A stretch of 64,000 nt of DNA. It comes from Pontibacter actiniarum. GTDB taxonomy: Bacteria > Bacteroidota > Bacteroidia > Cytophagales > Hymenobacteraceae. The notes beneath the pieces are model-generated. The model had not been told where the DNA came from and ran no database searches. It saw nothing but the letters and a program-made list of their open reading frames with translations. Positions 51,048 to 59,130 of the stretch are shown here, piece by piece (positions within the stretch are counted from its first letter, which is position 1; every line of letters begins with the position of its first letter). The position numbers were made by a program, and so were the translations under genes. The stretch covers positions 3,968,001 to 4,032,000 of the forward strand of contig NZ_CP021235.1 of assembly GCF_003585765.1 (NCBI RefSeq), read 5' to 3'.

Positions 51048-51473
51048 ATGAATCAGGTTAAAATTCAGATTCCTTCTCTAATCGAAAACATCAGAGTAAT
51101 AGAAAGCTTTATCGACAACTCTAAAGATGAATTTGAGTTTGAAGATGACATCTATGGCAACATCATGGTGGCCGTTACGGAATCTGTGAATAATGCGATA
51201 CGTCACGGCAACAAATTCGACAAAGACAAGAACGTTTATCTGACGCTGCAAGTAGAGGAGAACACCTTAGTTTTTGAAGTAGCCGACGAAGGCCCCGGCT
51301 TTGATTACGAAAACCTGCCCGACCCAACTTCTCCGGAGAACCTGGAAAACCCTGGTGGCCGCGGCATTTTCCTGATGCGTAACCTTTGCGATGAGGTAAA
51401 CTTTTTAGACGAAGGCAAAAAAGTACAGCTAGTTTTCAACATACTCCCTTCCCAGAATGGATCAACCAATTGA
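51048..51473 (+). CDS. ATP-binding protein of the anti-sigma regulatory factor (RsbW-like) family
   Basis: The 141-residue protein has the GHKL ATPase boxes: N box 'AVTESVNNAIRHGN' near residue 42, G1 'VADEGPGFDYENLP' near 82 and G2 'NPGGRGIFLMRNLCDEV' near 105. This is the single-domain RsbW/SpoIIAB type that phosphorylates anti-anti-sigma factors. No partner antagonist or sigma factor gene is adjacent. Its last 17 bases overlap the start of ybeY, a tight coupling seen in related genomes. Confidence 0.87.
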   Translation: MNQVKIQIPSLIENIRVIESFIDNSKDEFEFEDDIYGNIMVAVTESVNNAIRHGNKFDKDKNVYLTLQVEENTLVFEVADEGPGFDYENLPDPTSPENLENPGGRGIFLMRNLCDEVNFLDEGKKVQLVFNILPSQNGSTN

Positions 51474-51885
51474 GTTCTTTAGCGAGGATATAGAGTTTGA
51501 GCTAGAAAACCCAGAGCAAGTTTCAGAGTGGATCGCCACAGTAATTGAACAGCACGATTATGAACTAAGTAACCTTACCTACGTTTTCTGCTCCGACAAC
51601 TACCTCCACCAGATCAACCTGGAGTATCTAGACCACGACACGTTAACAGATATTATCACCTTCGATAATGCCGACGAGGAAGGCATCATTGAAGGTGATA
51701 TTTTTATAAGCGTAGACCGCGTGCGCGACAATGCGCAGGACCACCACACTTCTTTCACGGATGAAATGCACCGCGTGCTCATACACGGCGTGTTGCACCT
51801 GCTCGGGTATAAAGATAAGTCCGAAGAGGAAGAGACACTTATGCGCAAAGAAGAAGATTCTTCGTTATCTTTGCGAAAGTTTTAG
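51457..51885 (+). CDS. ybeY: rRNA maturation endoribonuclease YbeY
   Basis: The 142-residue protein has the UPF0054 core: 'LNxxYLxxDxxTDIITF' (NLEYLDHDTLTDIITF) near residue 54, 'EGDIFISVDRV' near 79 and the metal site 'HGVLHLLGYKD' at residues 110-120. H110 and H114 are present, while the third ligand position is Asp120 rather than His, as is usual in Bacteroidetes members. YbeY acts in 16S rRNA 3' maturation and ribosome quality control. The start overlaps the preceding ATPase gene by 17 bases. A parS palindrome follows 30 bases after the stop. Confidence 0.92.
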   Translation: MDQPIEFFSEDIEFELENPEQVSEWIATVIEQHDYELSNLTYVFCSDNYLHQINLEYLDHDTLTDIITFDNADEEGIIEGDIFISVDRVRDNAQDHHTSFTDEMHRVLIHGVLHLLGYKDKSEEEETLMRKEEDSSLSLRKF

Positions 51886-51915
51886 TCTCTAACGGAATTA
51901 CCAACCCTCTGTAGA

Positions 51916-51931
51916 TGTTTCACGTGAAACA
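51916..51931. other. Perfect parS centromere site (ParB binding)
   Basis: TGTTTCACGTGAAACA is identical to the 16-bp parS consensus and is part of a 20-bp perfect palindrome (51914-51933). It lies between ybeY and mnmG, 22 bases upstream of the mnmG ATG. parS sites usually cluster near the replication origin and are loaded with ParB for chromosome segregation. parA and parB themselves are not in this window. Confidence 0.85.
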
Positions 51932-51953
51932 TCTCGAAAAACAATCAGAATAC

Positions 51954-53816
51954 ATGTTTCCAGAATACGATATCATTGTTGTTGGAGCTGGGCACGCAGG
52001 CTGCGAAGCCGCGGCGGCCGCAGCTAAAATGGGTTCAAAGGTGCTGTTGGCAACCATGAACATGAACACGATCGCCCAGATGTCCTGTAACCCGGCAATG
52101 GGTGGCGTGGCCAAAGGGCAGATCGTTCGTGAGATCGACGCCCTAGGAGGTATGAGCGGCATCATCACGGATCAGACCATGATCCAGTTTCGCATGCTTA
52201 ACAAATCAAAAGGACCGGCCATGTGGAGCCCGCGGGCGCAAAGCGACCGCATGCGTTTTGCAGAGGCCTGGCGCCTGAGCCTGGAGCAAACAGAGAACGT
52301 GGACTTCTGGCAGGAGATGGTAACAGGCATCGAAACAGAAGGAGGGAAGGCCGTAGGAATACGCACCAGCCTGGGGATAACTATCCGCGGAAAAGCTGTT
52401 ATATTAACCAACGGCACGTTTTTGAATGGAATTATCCACATCGGCGAAAAGCAAATGGGAGGGGGGCGCTCGGCAGAGAAGTCAGCAAAAGGCATTACCG
52501 AGCAACTGGTGGAGCTGGGCTTTGAAGCAGGCCGCATGAAGACCGGTACCCCGCCGCGCGTAGACGGACGCTCGCTTGACTACAGCAAAATGGAAGAGCA
52601 GTTCGGAGACGAGAACCCCAGCAAATTCTCCTACACCGACACACAGCCACTGGCACAGCAACGCAGCTGCTACATCACGTACACCAACCCGGAGGTACAC
52701 GACATCCTGAAGACCGGCTTTGAAAAATCTCCGATGTTCCAGGGCCGCATACAGGGTTTGGGCCCGCGCTACTGCCCCAGCATAGAAGATAAAATCAACC
52801 GCTTCGCCGACCGTGATCGCCACCAGATATTTGTGGAGCCGGAAGGATGGAACACGGTAGAGGTATATGTGAATGGTTTCTCCAGCTCATTGCCGGAGCA
52901 CGTGCAATACGAGGCGCTACGAAAAATAGAAGGTTTTGAGAACGCAAAAATGTTCCGCCCAGGCTACGCCATCGAGTACGACTTCTTCCCGCCAACCCAG
53001 CTGAACCTGACCCTGGAAACAAAGCCAGTGGAGAACCTCTACTTTGCAGGCCAGATAAACGGCACCACCGGTTATGAAGAGGCCGCGTGCCAGGGATTGA
53101 TGGCCGCCATAAACGCCCACAATAAGATAAACGGCAAAGAGCCATTTGTACTGAAGCGCTCCGAAGCATACATAGGCGTACTGATAGACGACTTGGTGAA
53201 TAAAGGGACGGACGAACCGTACCGCATGTTCACCTCCCGCGCTGAGCACCGCATCCTGCTGCGCCAGGACAATGCCGACATCCGCCTGACAAGAAGAGGA
53301 TATGAACTGGGCCTGGCTGAGGAAAGCAGGTTGAAAGCAGTGGAAAAGAAGGTAGCGGAGACGGCCGAAATCATAGCCTACTTAAATAACAAGCCACTTG
53401 AGCCCGGAGATATCAACAGCAAGTTAGAGGAATTGGGCTCCGCTCCGATAACAGAGAAGCAGCGTGCTGGCCAGCTGATAAAGCGGCCTAACGTAGAGAT
53501 TGAAGACATCGCAAAAGCAGTTCCGGCGATAGGCGAGTACCTGAGCAAATTCAGGAAAGAGAGCGTGGAGCAGGCGGGTATCTCAGTGAAGTATGAAACC
53601 TACATTGAGAAAGAGTACGCCATGGCTGCCAAGATGAGCGAGCTGGAGAACTATAACATCAAAGGCAAGATTAACTACCGCGACATACCTGCGTTATCTA
53701 AAGAGGCGAAGGAAAAGCTGCTCAAAGTAGAGCCTGAAACAATTGGCCAGGCCTCCAGAATAAGCGGCGTTTCGCCGGCAGACATATCGGTGCTAATGGT
53801 ATACCTAGGAAAATAG
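51954..53816 (+). CDS. mnmG: tRNA uridine 5-carboxymethylaminomethyl modification enzyme MnmG (GidA)
   Basis: The 620-residue protein has the FAD-binding start 'IIVVGAGHAGCEAAAAAAKMG', 'MNTIAQMSCNPAMGGVAKGQIVREIDALGG', 'MKTGTPPRVDGRS', 'GQINGTTGYEEAACQGLMAA' and 'SRAEHRILLRQDNADIRLT', all MnmG hallmarks. With MnmE it installs cmnm5 at U34 of tRNAs. I use the ATG at 51954 (MFPEYDIIV). The frame opens at 51915 with codons that lie inside the parS palindrome and are not conserved. mnmG is next to oriC in many bacteria. The methyltransferase gene begins directly after its stop. Confidence 0.95.
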   Translation: MFPEYDIIVVGAGHAGCEAAAAAAKMGSKVLLATMNMNTIAQMSCNPAMGGVAKGQIVREIDALGGMSGIITDQTMIQFRMLNKSKGPAMWSPRAQSDRMRFAEAWRLSLEQTENVDFWQEMVTGIETEGGKAVGIRTSLGITIRGKAVILTNGTFLNGIIHIGEKQMGGGRSAEKSAKGITEQLVELGFEAGRMKTGTPPRVDGRSLDYSKMEEQFGDENPSKFSYTDTQPLAQQRSCYITYTNPEVHDILKTGFEKSPMFQGRIQGLGPRYCPSIEDKINRFADRDRHQIFVEPEGWNTVEVYVNGFSSSLPEHVQYEALRKIEGFENAKMFRPGYAIEYDFFPPTQLNLTLETKPVENLYFAGQINGTTGYEEAACQGLMAAINAHNKINGKEPFVLKRSEAYIGVLIDDLVNKGTDEPYRMFTSRAEHRILLRQDNADIRLTRRGYELGLAEESRLKAVEKKVAETAEIIAYLNNKPLEPGDINSKLEELGSAPITEKQRAGQLIKRPNVEIEDIAKAVPAIGEYLSKFRKESVEQAGISVKYETYIEKEYAMAAKMSELENYNIKGKINYRDIPALSKEAKEKLLKVEPETIGQASRISGVSPADISVLMVYLGK

Positions 53817-54704
53817 ATGAGCTACGAAAGACTGGAACAGTGCCCAATCTGCGGCAAAGAAGAGTTCAAAAATTTTTTAGTAGTAAATGACAACGCTGTA
53901 TCGAAAGAGAGCTTTGTGATTGTGGAGTGCGAGAACTGCTCGTTCAAATTCACCAATCCAAGGCCAGAAGCCGCAAGCATAGGACAGTACTATGCCTCTG
54001 AGGATTACATTTCGCACAGCAACATCAAAACGGGAATTATCAACAGAGCGTACCACGTGGTACGCTCTATTACCATAAAGCAAAAGGTCGAACTTATCAA
54101 CAGGCAGTCTCCGGCAAAGGGAAGCATTCTAGACTATGGCTGTGGCACCGGCACGTTCCTGTCCGCTTGTAAAAAAGACGGATGGGAAATAAGGGGGGTA
54201 GAACCAAACCAGAAGGCCAGGGAAATAGCCTCAGAAGAAACGGGAGAGATCATAGCCGCCAGCCTGGACGATATACAGGGCGAGAAGTTCGAAGTGATCA
54301 CGCTGTGGCACGTGCTGGAGCACATCCATACGCTGAACGAGACAATGGCCCAGTTACTGGAGTGCCTGCAGGAAGACGGAACACTGATTATAGCGGTGCC
54401 CAATGCAGACTCCCACGATGCGCAGGAGTACAAGGAAAACTGGGCGGCCTATGATGTGCCGCGCCACCTGTACCACTTCACGCAGGGAACGATGAAGCGC
54501 TTCCTGAAGAAGCATAAAATGAAGCTGGAGGAAGTACTCCCGATGAAGTTTGACGCGTACTACGTGAGCATGCTAAGCGAGAAACACAAGGAGGGAAAGA
54601 CTAAGATGCTTAACAGTGTGGTGAACGGTTACCGATCCAACAGCTATGCAGAAAAGAACGGCAACGATTATTCGAGCCTGATTTTTATAGCAAAAAGAAA
54701 ATAA
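53817..54704 (+). CDS. Class I SAM-dependent methyltransferase with N-terminal zinc motif
   Basis: The 295-residue protein starts right after the mnmG stop. An N-terminal CPICG...CENC zinc-binding pair (about residues 8-42) precedes a Methyltransf_23-like domain: 'SILDYGCGTGTFLSACKKDGWEIRGVEPN' near 102 with the SAM loop, and 'FEVITLWHVLEHIHTL' near 160. The C-terminus continues as a short helical region. Substrate unknown; proteins of this layout often act on sugars, lipids or small molecules in envelope pathways. The coding sequence contains a perfect 24-bp palindrome at 54045-54068. Confidence 0.85.
   Translation: MSYERLEQCPICGKEEFKNFLVVNDNAVSKESFVIVECENCSFKFTNPRPEAASIGQYYASEDYISHSNIKTGIINRAYHVVRSITIKQKVELINRQSPAKGSILDYGCGTGTFLSACKKDGWEIRGVEPNQKAREIASEETGEIIAASLDDIQGEKFEVITLWHVLEHIHTLNETMAQLLECLQEDGTLIIAVPNADSHDAQEYKENWAAYDVPRHLYHFTQGTMKRFLKKHKMKLEEVLPMKFDAYYVSMLSEKHKEGKTKMLNSVVNGYRSNSYAEKNGNDYSSLIFIAKRK
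54045..54068. repeat. Perfect 24-bp palindrome inside the methyltransferase gene
   Basis: The half AGAGCGTACCAC (54045-54056) is followed without a spacer by its exact reverse complement GTGGTACGCTCT (54057-54068). It shares the CACGTG centre with parS but has different flanks. It encodes 'NRAYHVVRS'. A 12-bp half-site matching by chance in 64 kb has a probability of about 0.004. Confidence 0.7.
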
Positions 54705-54778
54705 TAGCACCAACTTTACGTGCAGTATGAAATAGGCAGACGCGAGTTTGCCTATTTTGATTTATAGACCCAAAACTC

Positions 54779-56389
54779 ATGAAGCTATTAAAAGTACTTG
54801 TAGCAGCAGGTGTGGTGACAGGCATGGCCTCCTGCGCTACCCAAAACCCTCCACAGGGAGGGCCCAAGGACGAGACGCCCCCGACACTGGTAAGCAGCAC
54901 CCCGAAAGACCAGCAGCTGAATGTGGATACACGCACGGTAAGCCTGACGTTTGATGAAGAGGTTCAGCAGAATAGCTTACAGAAAGAGCTGCTCATCACC
55001 CCGAATATCAACAACCCGTACCAGGTAAAAACAGATAAGAACACGTTGACCCTGGAGTTCGAAAAGCCTCTGATGGATAGCACGACCTATACCTTTAACT
55101 TCAGGGAGGGCATAACAGATATTACAGAGAAGAACAAAGCGCAGGGCCTGCGGCTTTCATTCAGCACCGGCACATTTATTGATTCGAGCCGGGTGAGCGG
55201 CAGCGTGGTGAGCCTGCTGAAGCAGACACCGGAGAAGGATGCAATCGTAGCGCTTTACCAGGCAGGCGATACGCTGAGCATCCGAAAGAACAGACCCTAC
55301 TACCTGGCCAATACAGACGCACAGGGAAACTTTACGCTGCAAAACGTGAAGGAAGGAAGCTACCGCATGTACGCACTGGTAGATAAGAACAACAACACCT
55401 ACTATGACACAGAGGAGGAAAGAATAGCCTACCTGACGGAACCAATTACCATTACGCCCACAACAGATTCTGTAAGGCTGCAAACGGTTCGGATCGATAC
55501 AAAGAAGCCCATACTACTGGCACGGGAAAAGTATACAGATCGGTTTGTGGCAAATTACAACGAGGGAGTGCAGCAGGTAAGAGCTACAGATCTTGCTACA
55601 CAAGACACCCTAACGACAAAGGTAGGCACGGACGGAAAGGTCGCATCCTTGTTTAAAACGCCTGGCTTCAGCGGAGGCAAAGCCATCCTTACGGCTGTGG
55701 ATTCCTCAGGGAATATAGCGGTAGACACTCTTGTGATCGCGTTTGAAGGGAAAAGATCACAGCGTGTAAAGGGCGCGCAACTGAAGGTTATCAACACGGG
55801 GCAGAACGGAGGATACCGAATAGGGCAGGAGGTAATGCTGGAGCTACAGACACCTATAAGGATAACAGGCAATGCACCGCTAAAGCTAATGGCCGACACA
55901 ACCGTAGTACAGGAGCTGCGCTATCCTGAACAGGTAAGCCTCGACAGAACAAACACAGAGCTCCGCTTTAATCTACCGAACATAAACAACCGCATAAAAC
56001 AGGTAACGGTGGTGCTGGACAGCACGGCAATTCAGCCGCTGGAGGGCGAGCCTCTCTCCTTTCCACAACTGCAGTTAAGCGTGGCAGAAGGCCGCGGCAC
56101 CGGAAGCCTGAGCGGCAAGATTAACACGGAATACAAGTCGTACACACTGCAGCTCCTAAACAGCGAGTACAAAGTTATAGAGCAGCAACCGGGGAAAAGC
56201 ACATTCAAGTTTAGAAATGTGGCGCCGGGTAACTATATCCTGCGGGTGCTGATAGACGAAAACAACAATGGCAAATGGGAGAAGGCGGATCCAGAGTTTA
56301 AGCAGAAGCCGGAGCCAGTATACATTTATCCTAGCCCAGTAGAAGTGCGTGCGAACTGGGAAATAGAAGACCTGAACCTGGAATTCTAA
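54779..56389 (+). CDS. Ig-like domain lipoprotein (Big_5/SbsA type)
   Basis: The 536-residue protein has a lipobox signal (LLKVLVAAGVVTGMAS|C) and an N-terminal SbsA-like Ig domain: 'PPTLVSSTPKDQQLNVDTRTVSLTFDEEV' and 'TYTFNFREGITDITEKN'. A carboxypeptidase-regulatory-like fold follows ('TDAQGNFTLQNVKEGSYRMYALVDKNNNTYYD'), then further beta domains and a second 'NVAPGNYILRVLIDENNNGKWEKAD' near the end. It is a common exported, probably surface-exposed Bacteroidetes lipoprotein of unknown function. A strong terminator follows, and after it begins the 2.7-kb gene-free tract. Confidence 0.85.
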   Translation: MKLLKVLVAAGVVTGMASCATQNPPQGGPKDETPPTLVSSTPKDQQLNVDTRTVSLTFDEEVQQNSLQKELLITPNINNPYQVKTDKNTLTLEFEKPLMDSTTYTFNFREGITDITEKNKAQGLRLSFSTGTFIDSSRVSGSVVSLLKQTPEKDAIVALYQAGDTLSIRKNRPYYLANTDAQGNFTLQNVKEGSYRMYALVDKNNNTYYDTEEERIAYLTEPITITPTTDSVRLQTVRIDTKKPILLAREKYTDRFVANYNEGVQQVRATDLATQDTLTTKVGTDGKVASLFKTPGFSGGKAILTAVDSSGNIAVDTLVIAFEGKRSQRVKGAQLKVINTGQNGGYRIGQEVMLELQTPIRITGNAPLKLMADTTVVQELRYPEQVSLDRTNTELRFNLPNINNRIKQVTVVLDSTAIQPLEGEPLSFPQLQLSVAEGRGTGSLSGKINTEYKSYTLQLLNSEYKVIEQQPGKSTFKFRNVAPGNYILRVLIDENNNGKWEKADPEFKQKPEPVYIYPSPVEVRANWEIEDLNLEF

Positions 56390-56416
56390 ACCAAAAGAGC
56401 AACTAGTAACACAAGG

Positions 56417-56447
56417 AAAAGGAGGCACCAGTCTGCCTCCTTTTTTT
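56417..56447 (+). terminator. Rho-independent terminator after the Ig-like lipoprotein gene
   Basis: GGAGGCA (56421-56427) pairs with TGCCTCC (56434-56440), extended by AAAA/TTTT and followed by a T run. Confidence 0.85.
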
Positions 56448-59130
56448 ATTTAGTACCTGTGCATAACTAAACAAGAAAGCCCCAAGAAGTGATTAAATGG
56501 AAGAAAAAGGAGGAGAAGGTTTAGAAGCAAAGAGGAACAAATCCACAAAGTAAAAGAATCAAAAGGTGTATTAGCTTAAGTAAGACATGACGAGGAACAA
56601 GGCGAAAAGAACTTGTGGAAAGCTCAACCGATAAGAGCAGAAATGCTGGTGGAAAACCAACTACAAAAGAGCAGAGGATAAAAGAAAGGAATAAAAATCT
56701 CCATACACGACAGCAGCAAAAAGGCACGTATCGTAGCTGAAGATAGCCAAAGCGACAGCACAGAAAACCGACAAATAGAGAAACAAAAAGCTGCTGAAAA
56801 ATTCGACAGGAAAAGATCAGAAAGGCAAAAGCGCATAAGAGCGGCACCGGCAGTACAAGAGAAAAAGATCAGCAAAAAAAGTAAACAACTCCCCAAAAAA
56901 GCGGCGCTCCGGTTAGCCACGAGAAAGCCAAGCTGTGTCTGCAAAAATAAGTTGAAGACAGAATCGTATAAAGGCCAGTCGCAAGAAAGCCAGAAAGCTA
57001 TCAGCGAGCTTACCGGATCTACAGGAAAACGCCTCATCTCCTTGAGCCAACCTAAAGGCCTCTCAAAAACATTTTTCTCGCGGCAAAGCTCTTGGCTCAC
57101 CTAAGGCGGCATTTACTTCCTTCTGCAGATGTTTCCTTTCCGAAGGCTTCTCCCCTGTACCGGAGCCCTTACAAACTGCTCCCGCAGCGCCATAAAGACG
57201 GCCAAACTGTCGGCCACCTAGGATAGTTTCTCCACAAGTTCAAAAAGCCAGAACAGCTACTGTGACTTGCCGGCATGGCTAGCCGGCAGGAGCACCTGTA
57301 GGGAAAGTCGCTGCAGTGAAGAAAATGCCTCGGCCAAGTCTCGGGCTGATCTTTTTTTGCCACGGCTGAGAGCGACTTATTGATGGTGGCGGCAAGAAAC
57401 TAAGCGTCAAGTCCGGGTAACTACACGCTGCAGGCGCAACCTTAGTTTAGCAAATACCCGCTCAAAGACTCCCTGCCGCCGTCACTCCTGAGCCGGGCGT
57501 ACACTGTCTGCCAAGGGCCGAACTTCTCGGCAAGACTCACCAGGAACTACCAGAACAAAGGATTTAGAAGATGCTGTTGAGCACCTACCTATCTTTCCGG
57601 CTGGGCCTGCCTTTTCCGTCTTCCCTGATCATTGGCTGCAGCAACTCAACATCAACCAGCTCCCAATGCCGTTGCCTTAGCACCTACCTGCCGTAACACA
57701 TCTGCTACCTTACTTCCCCATGTTACAACCACAGCATACTTAATAAACCTCCGCTCTTCGGACACAGCCTAGAATCATCAAAAGCTGGAAAACATAGCAG
57801 ACTAAGCAAGCAACAAGACCTGTGCCGCCAGTAAGAGAAGTTAGCCTCTACCCTTCATAAAATATTGGCTCCGCCACAAACTTCAGCAAACGCAGCAGCA
57901 GAAATTTCTGAACCCAAACTGGAAAACTCCCGAAGTAGCTTCGCTCGCCAGGCCGGCTCTACCTGTGCAGCGAAAAGGGCTGCAGACAAAAGTCAATAAG
58001 TATGGCTACTGCTTTCGAACGTGTATGGCAACGAGAAAGCAGCTGCACAGAAAATCAAAAAGGATGATGATCTCAAGATCCGTGGGAAGGACAGAAAATC
58101 GAAACAGCAGTGGCCGCAAATTCAGCCTTACTCCTGTCGTTAGTCGACCACAGCACTTCACCAGTCAGATTTCATACTTCAGTTACCGCTATAAACGGCG
58201 CTTCAGCCACACCATAATTCTAACACTTAGATGAAGGCACAGACAAAATCAGCATCAAATCCATTTAACATAAAAGTTTAACACGAAAGGAAAAGTACTG
58301 AGCCAGCACAAGCTTCAGAACCTGCCGCCGCCACACACGCTGAACGGGAAACACAGGAAAAAGAAGTCGAATGAGAGACAAAGCGTTTCCTTTGAGAGGA
58401 GCAGTGCTAACAAAAACTGTAGGCGCGGCTGAAAGAAAATTCAAACACAGGACCAGCGCCACCCTCTCTTAGCTGGCCAACTGCACATGTAAAATGGAGG
58501 GCGGAGGTAACAGTAACCTTTTACCGGTATACATGTGTAATAGGAGAGAAGGGCAAAAAAGAAGCAGATCTGAGTCGGTAAAACAACCGCCGGGTAAAGT
58601 TTTTTGATAATCCACAAAGCTGTGGTTAACTGTGTGGAAAAGGGTGGGTAACAATCAGGATAACTTACACACCCATAAATTACACACCGAAAAAGGACTT
58701 ACACAGAGGGTAAAAAGTGGATACCGGTGTATAATTTCCCCTACACAAAGCTGTTTTCCACGTTCTTGTGTTCTGTGTATAAAGAAATACACATAAAAGG
58801 GCAAAAAGTGGAAAAGATGGCTAAGAAGCTGAGACAAAAAGAAATGATATGCACAGTCAGCAACAGGATGTGGTGAAAAACTATCCGGGAGTAAACAAGT
58901 TATAAGCACTACACAAACCTGCGTAAAGTTTTCAACTTATGAACAGCCCTAGAAACAAAAGAAGAATCTCTTTAAAAAATTAAGCTAAAAAAATTATTAG
59001 GTATCGAAATGTGTGGAAAGGTGCGTAAAGGGGCTTGTGAAATGGAATCCCGCACTTACACAAGAAGGGTATACAAAAAGAAAATCTATATCTTTAAGCT
59101 GAAGAAAGCAGAACACAAGAAAAAAGAAGC
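56448..59130. other. 2.7-kb gene-free tract, candidate replication origin region
   Basis: No supportable gene lies between the terminator at 56447 and the antiporter ATG at 59131; open frames on the minus strand (56521-57100) arise from strong purine bias of the plus strand and look random. The first 600 bases are very A/G-rich on the plus strand, 57.1-57.9 kb is more pyrimidine-rich, and the last 500 bases hold a DnaA-box-like cluster. A perfect DnaA box TTATGCACA is read on the minus strand at 56458-56466. Together with mnmG and the parS site 5 kb upstream, this points to oriC. Against it, genes on both sides point the same way. Confidence 0.55.
58608..59020. other. Cluster of DnaA-box-like sequences
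   Basis: Within 413 bases I see one exact TTATACACA (minus strand, 58774-58782) and one exact TTTTCCACA (minus strand, 58633-58641). Matches with one mismatch to TTATnCACA or TTTTnCACA lie at 58608, 58621, 58726, 58753, 58807, 58847 and 59012. The first two boxes, TAATCCACA and TGTGGTTAA, face each other four bases apart. TTACACA also recurs near 58665, 58680, 58700 and 59056. The tract is AT-rich and lies just before the antiporter gene. Confidence 0.55.

Noticed and set aside
51914-51933. Interpretation of the 20-bp palindrome before mnmG as a terminator for ybeY
   Set aside because: There is no T tract, and the sequence is an exact parS consensus.
56521-57100. Minus-strand open frames of 108 and 158 codons in the gene-free tract
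   Set aside because: Phe/Leu/Ser/Cys-rich translations result from the purine-rich plus strand; no domain and no homologue recognised.
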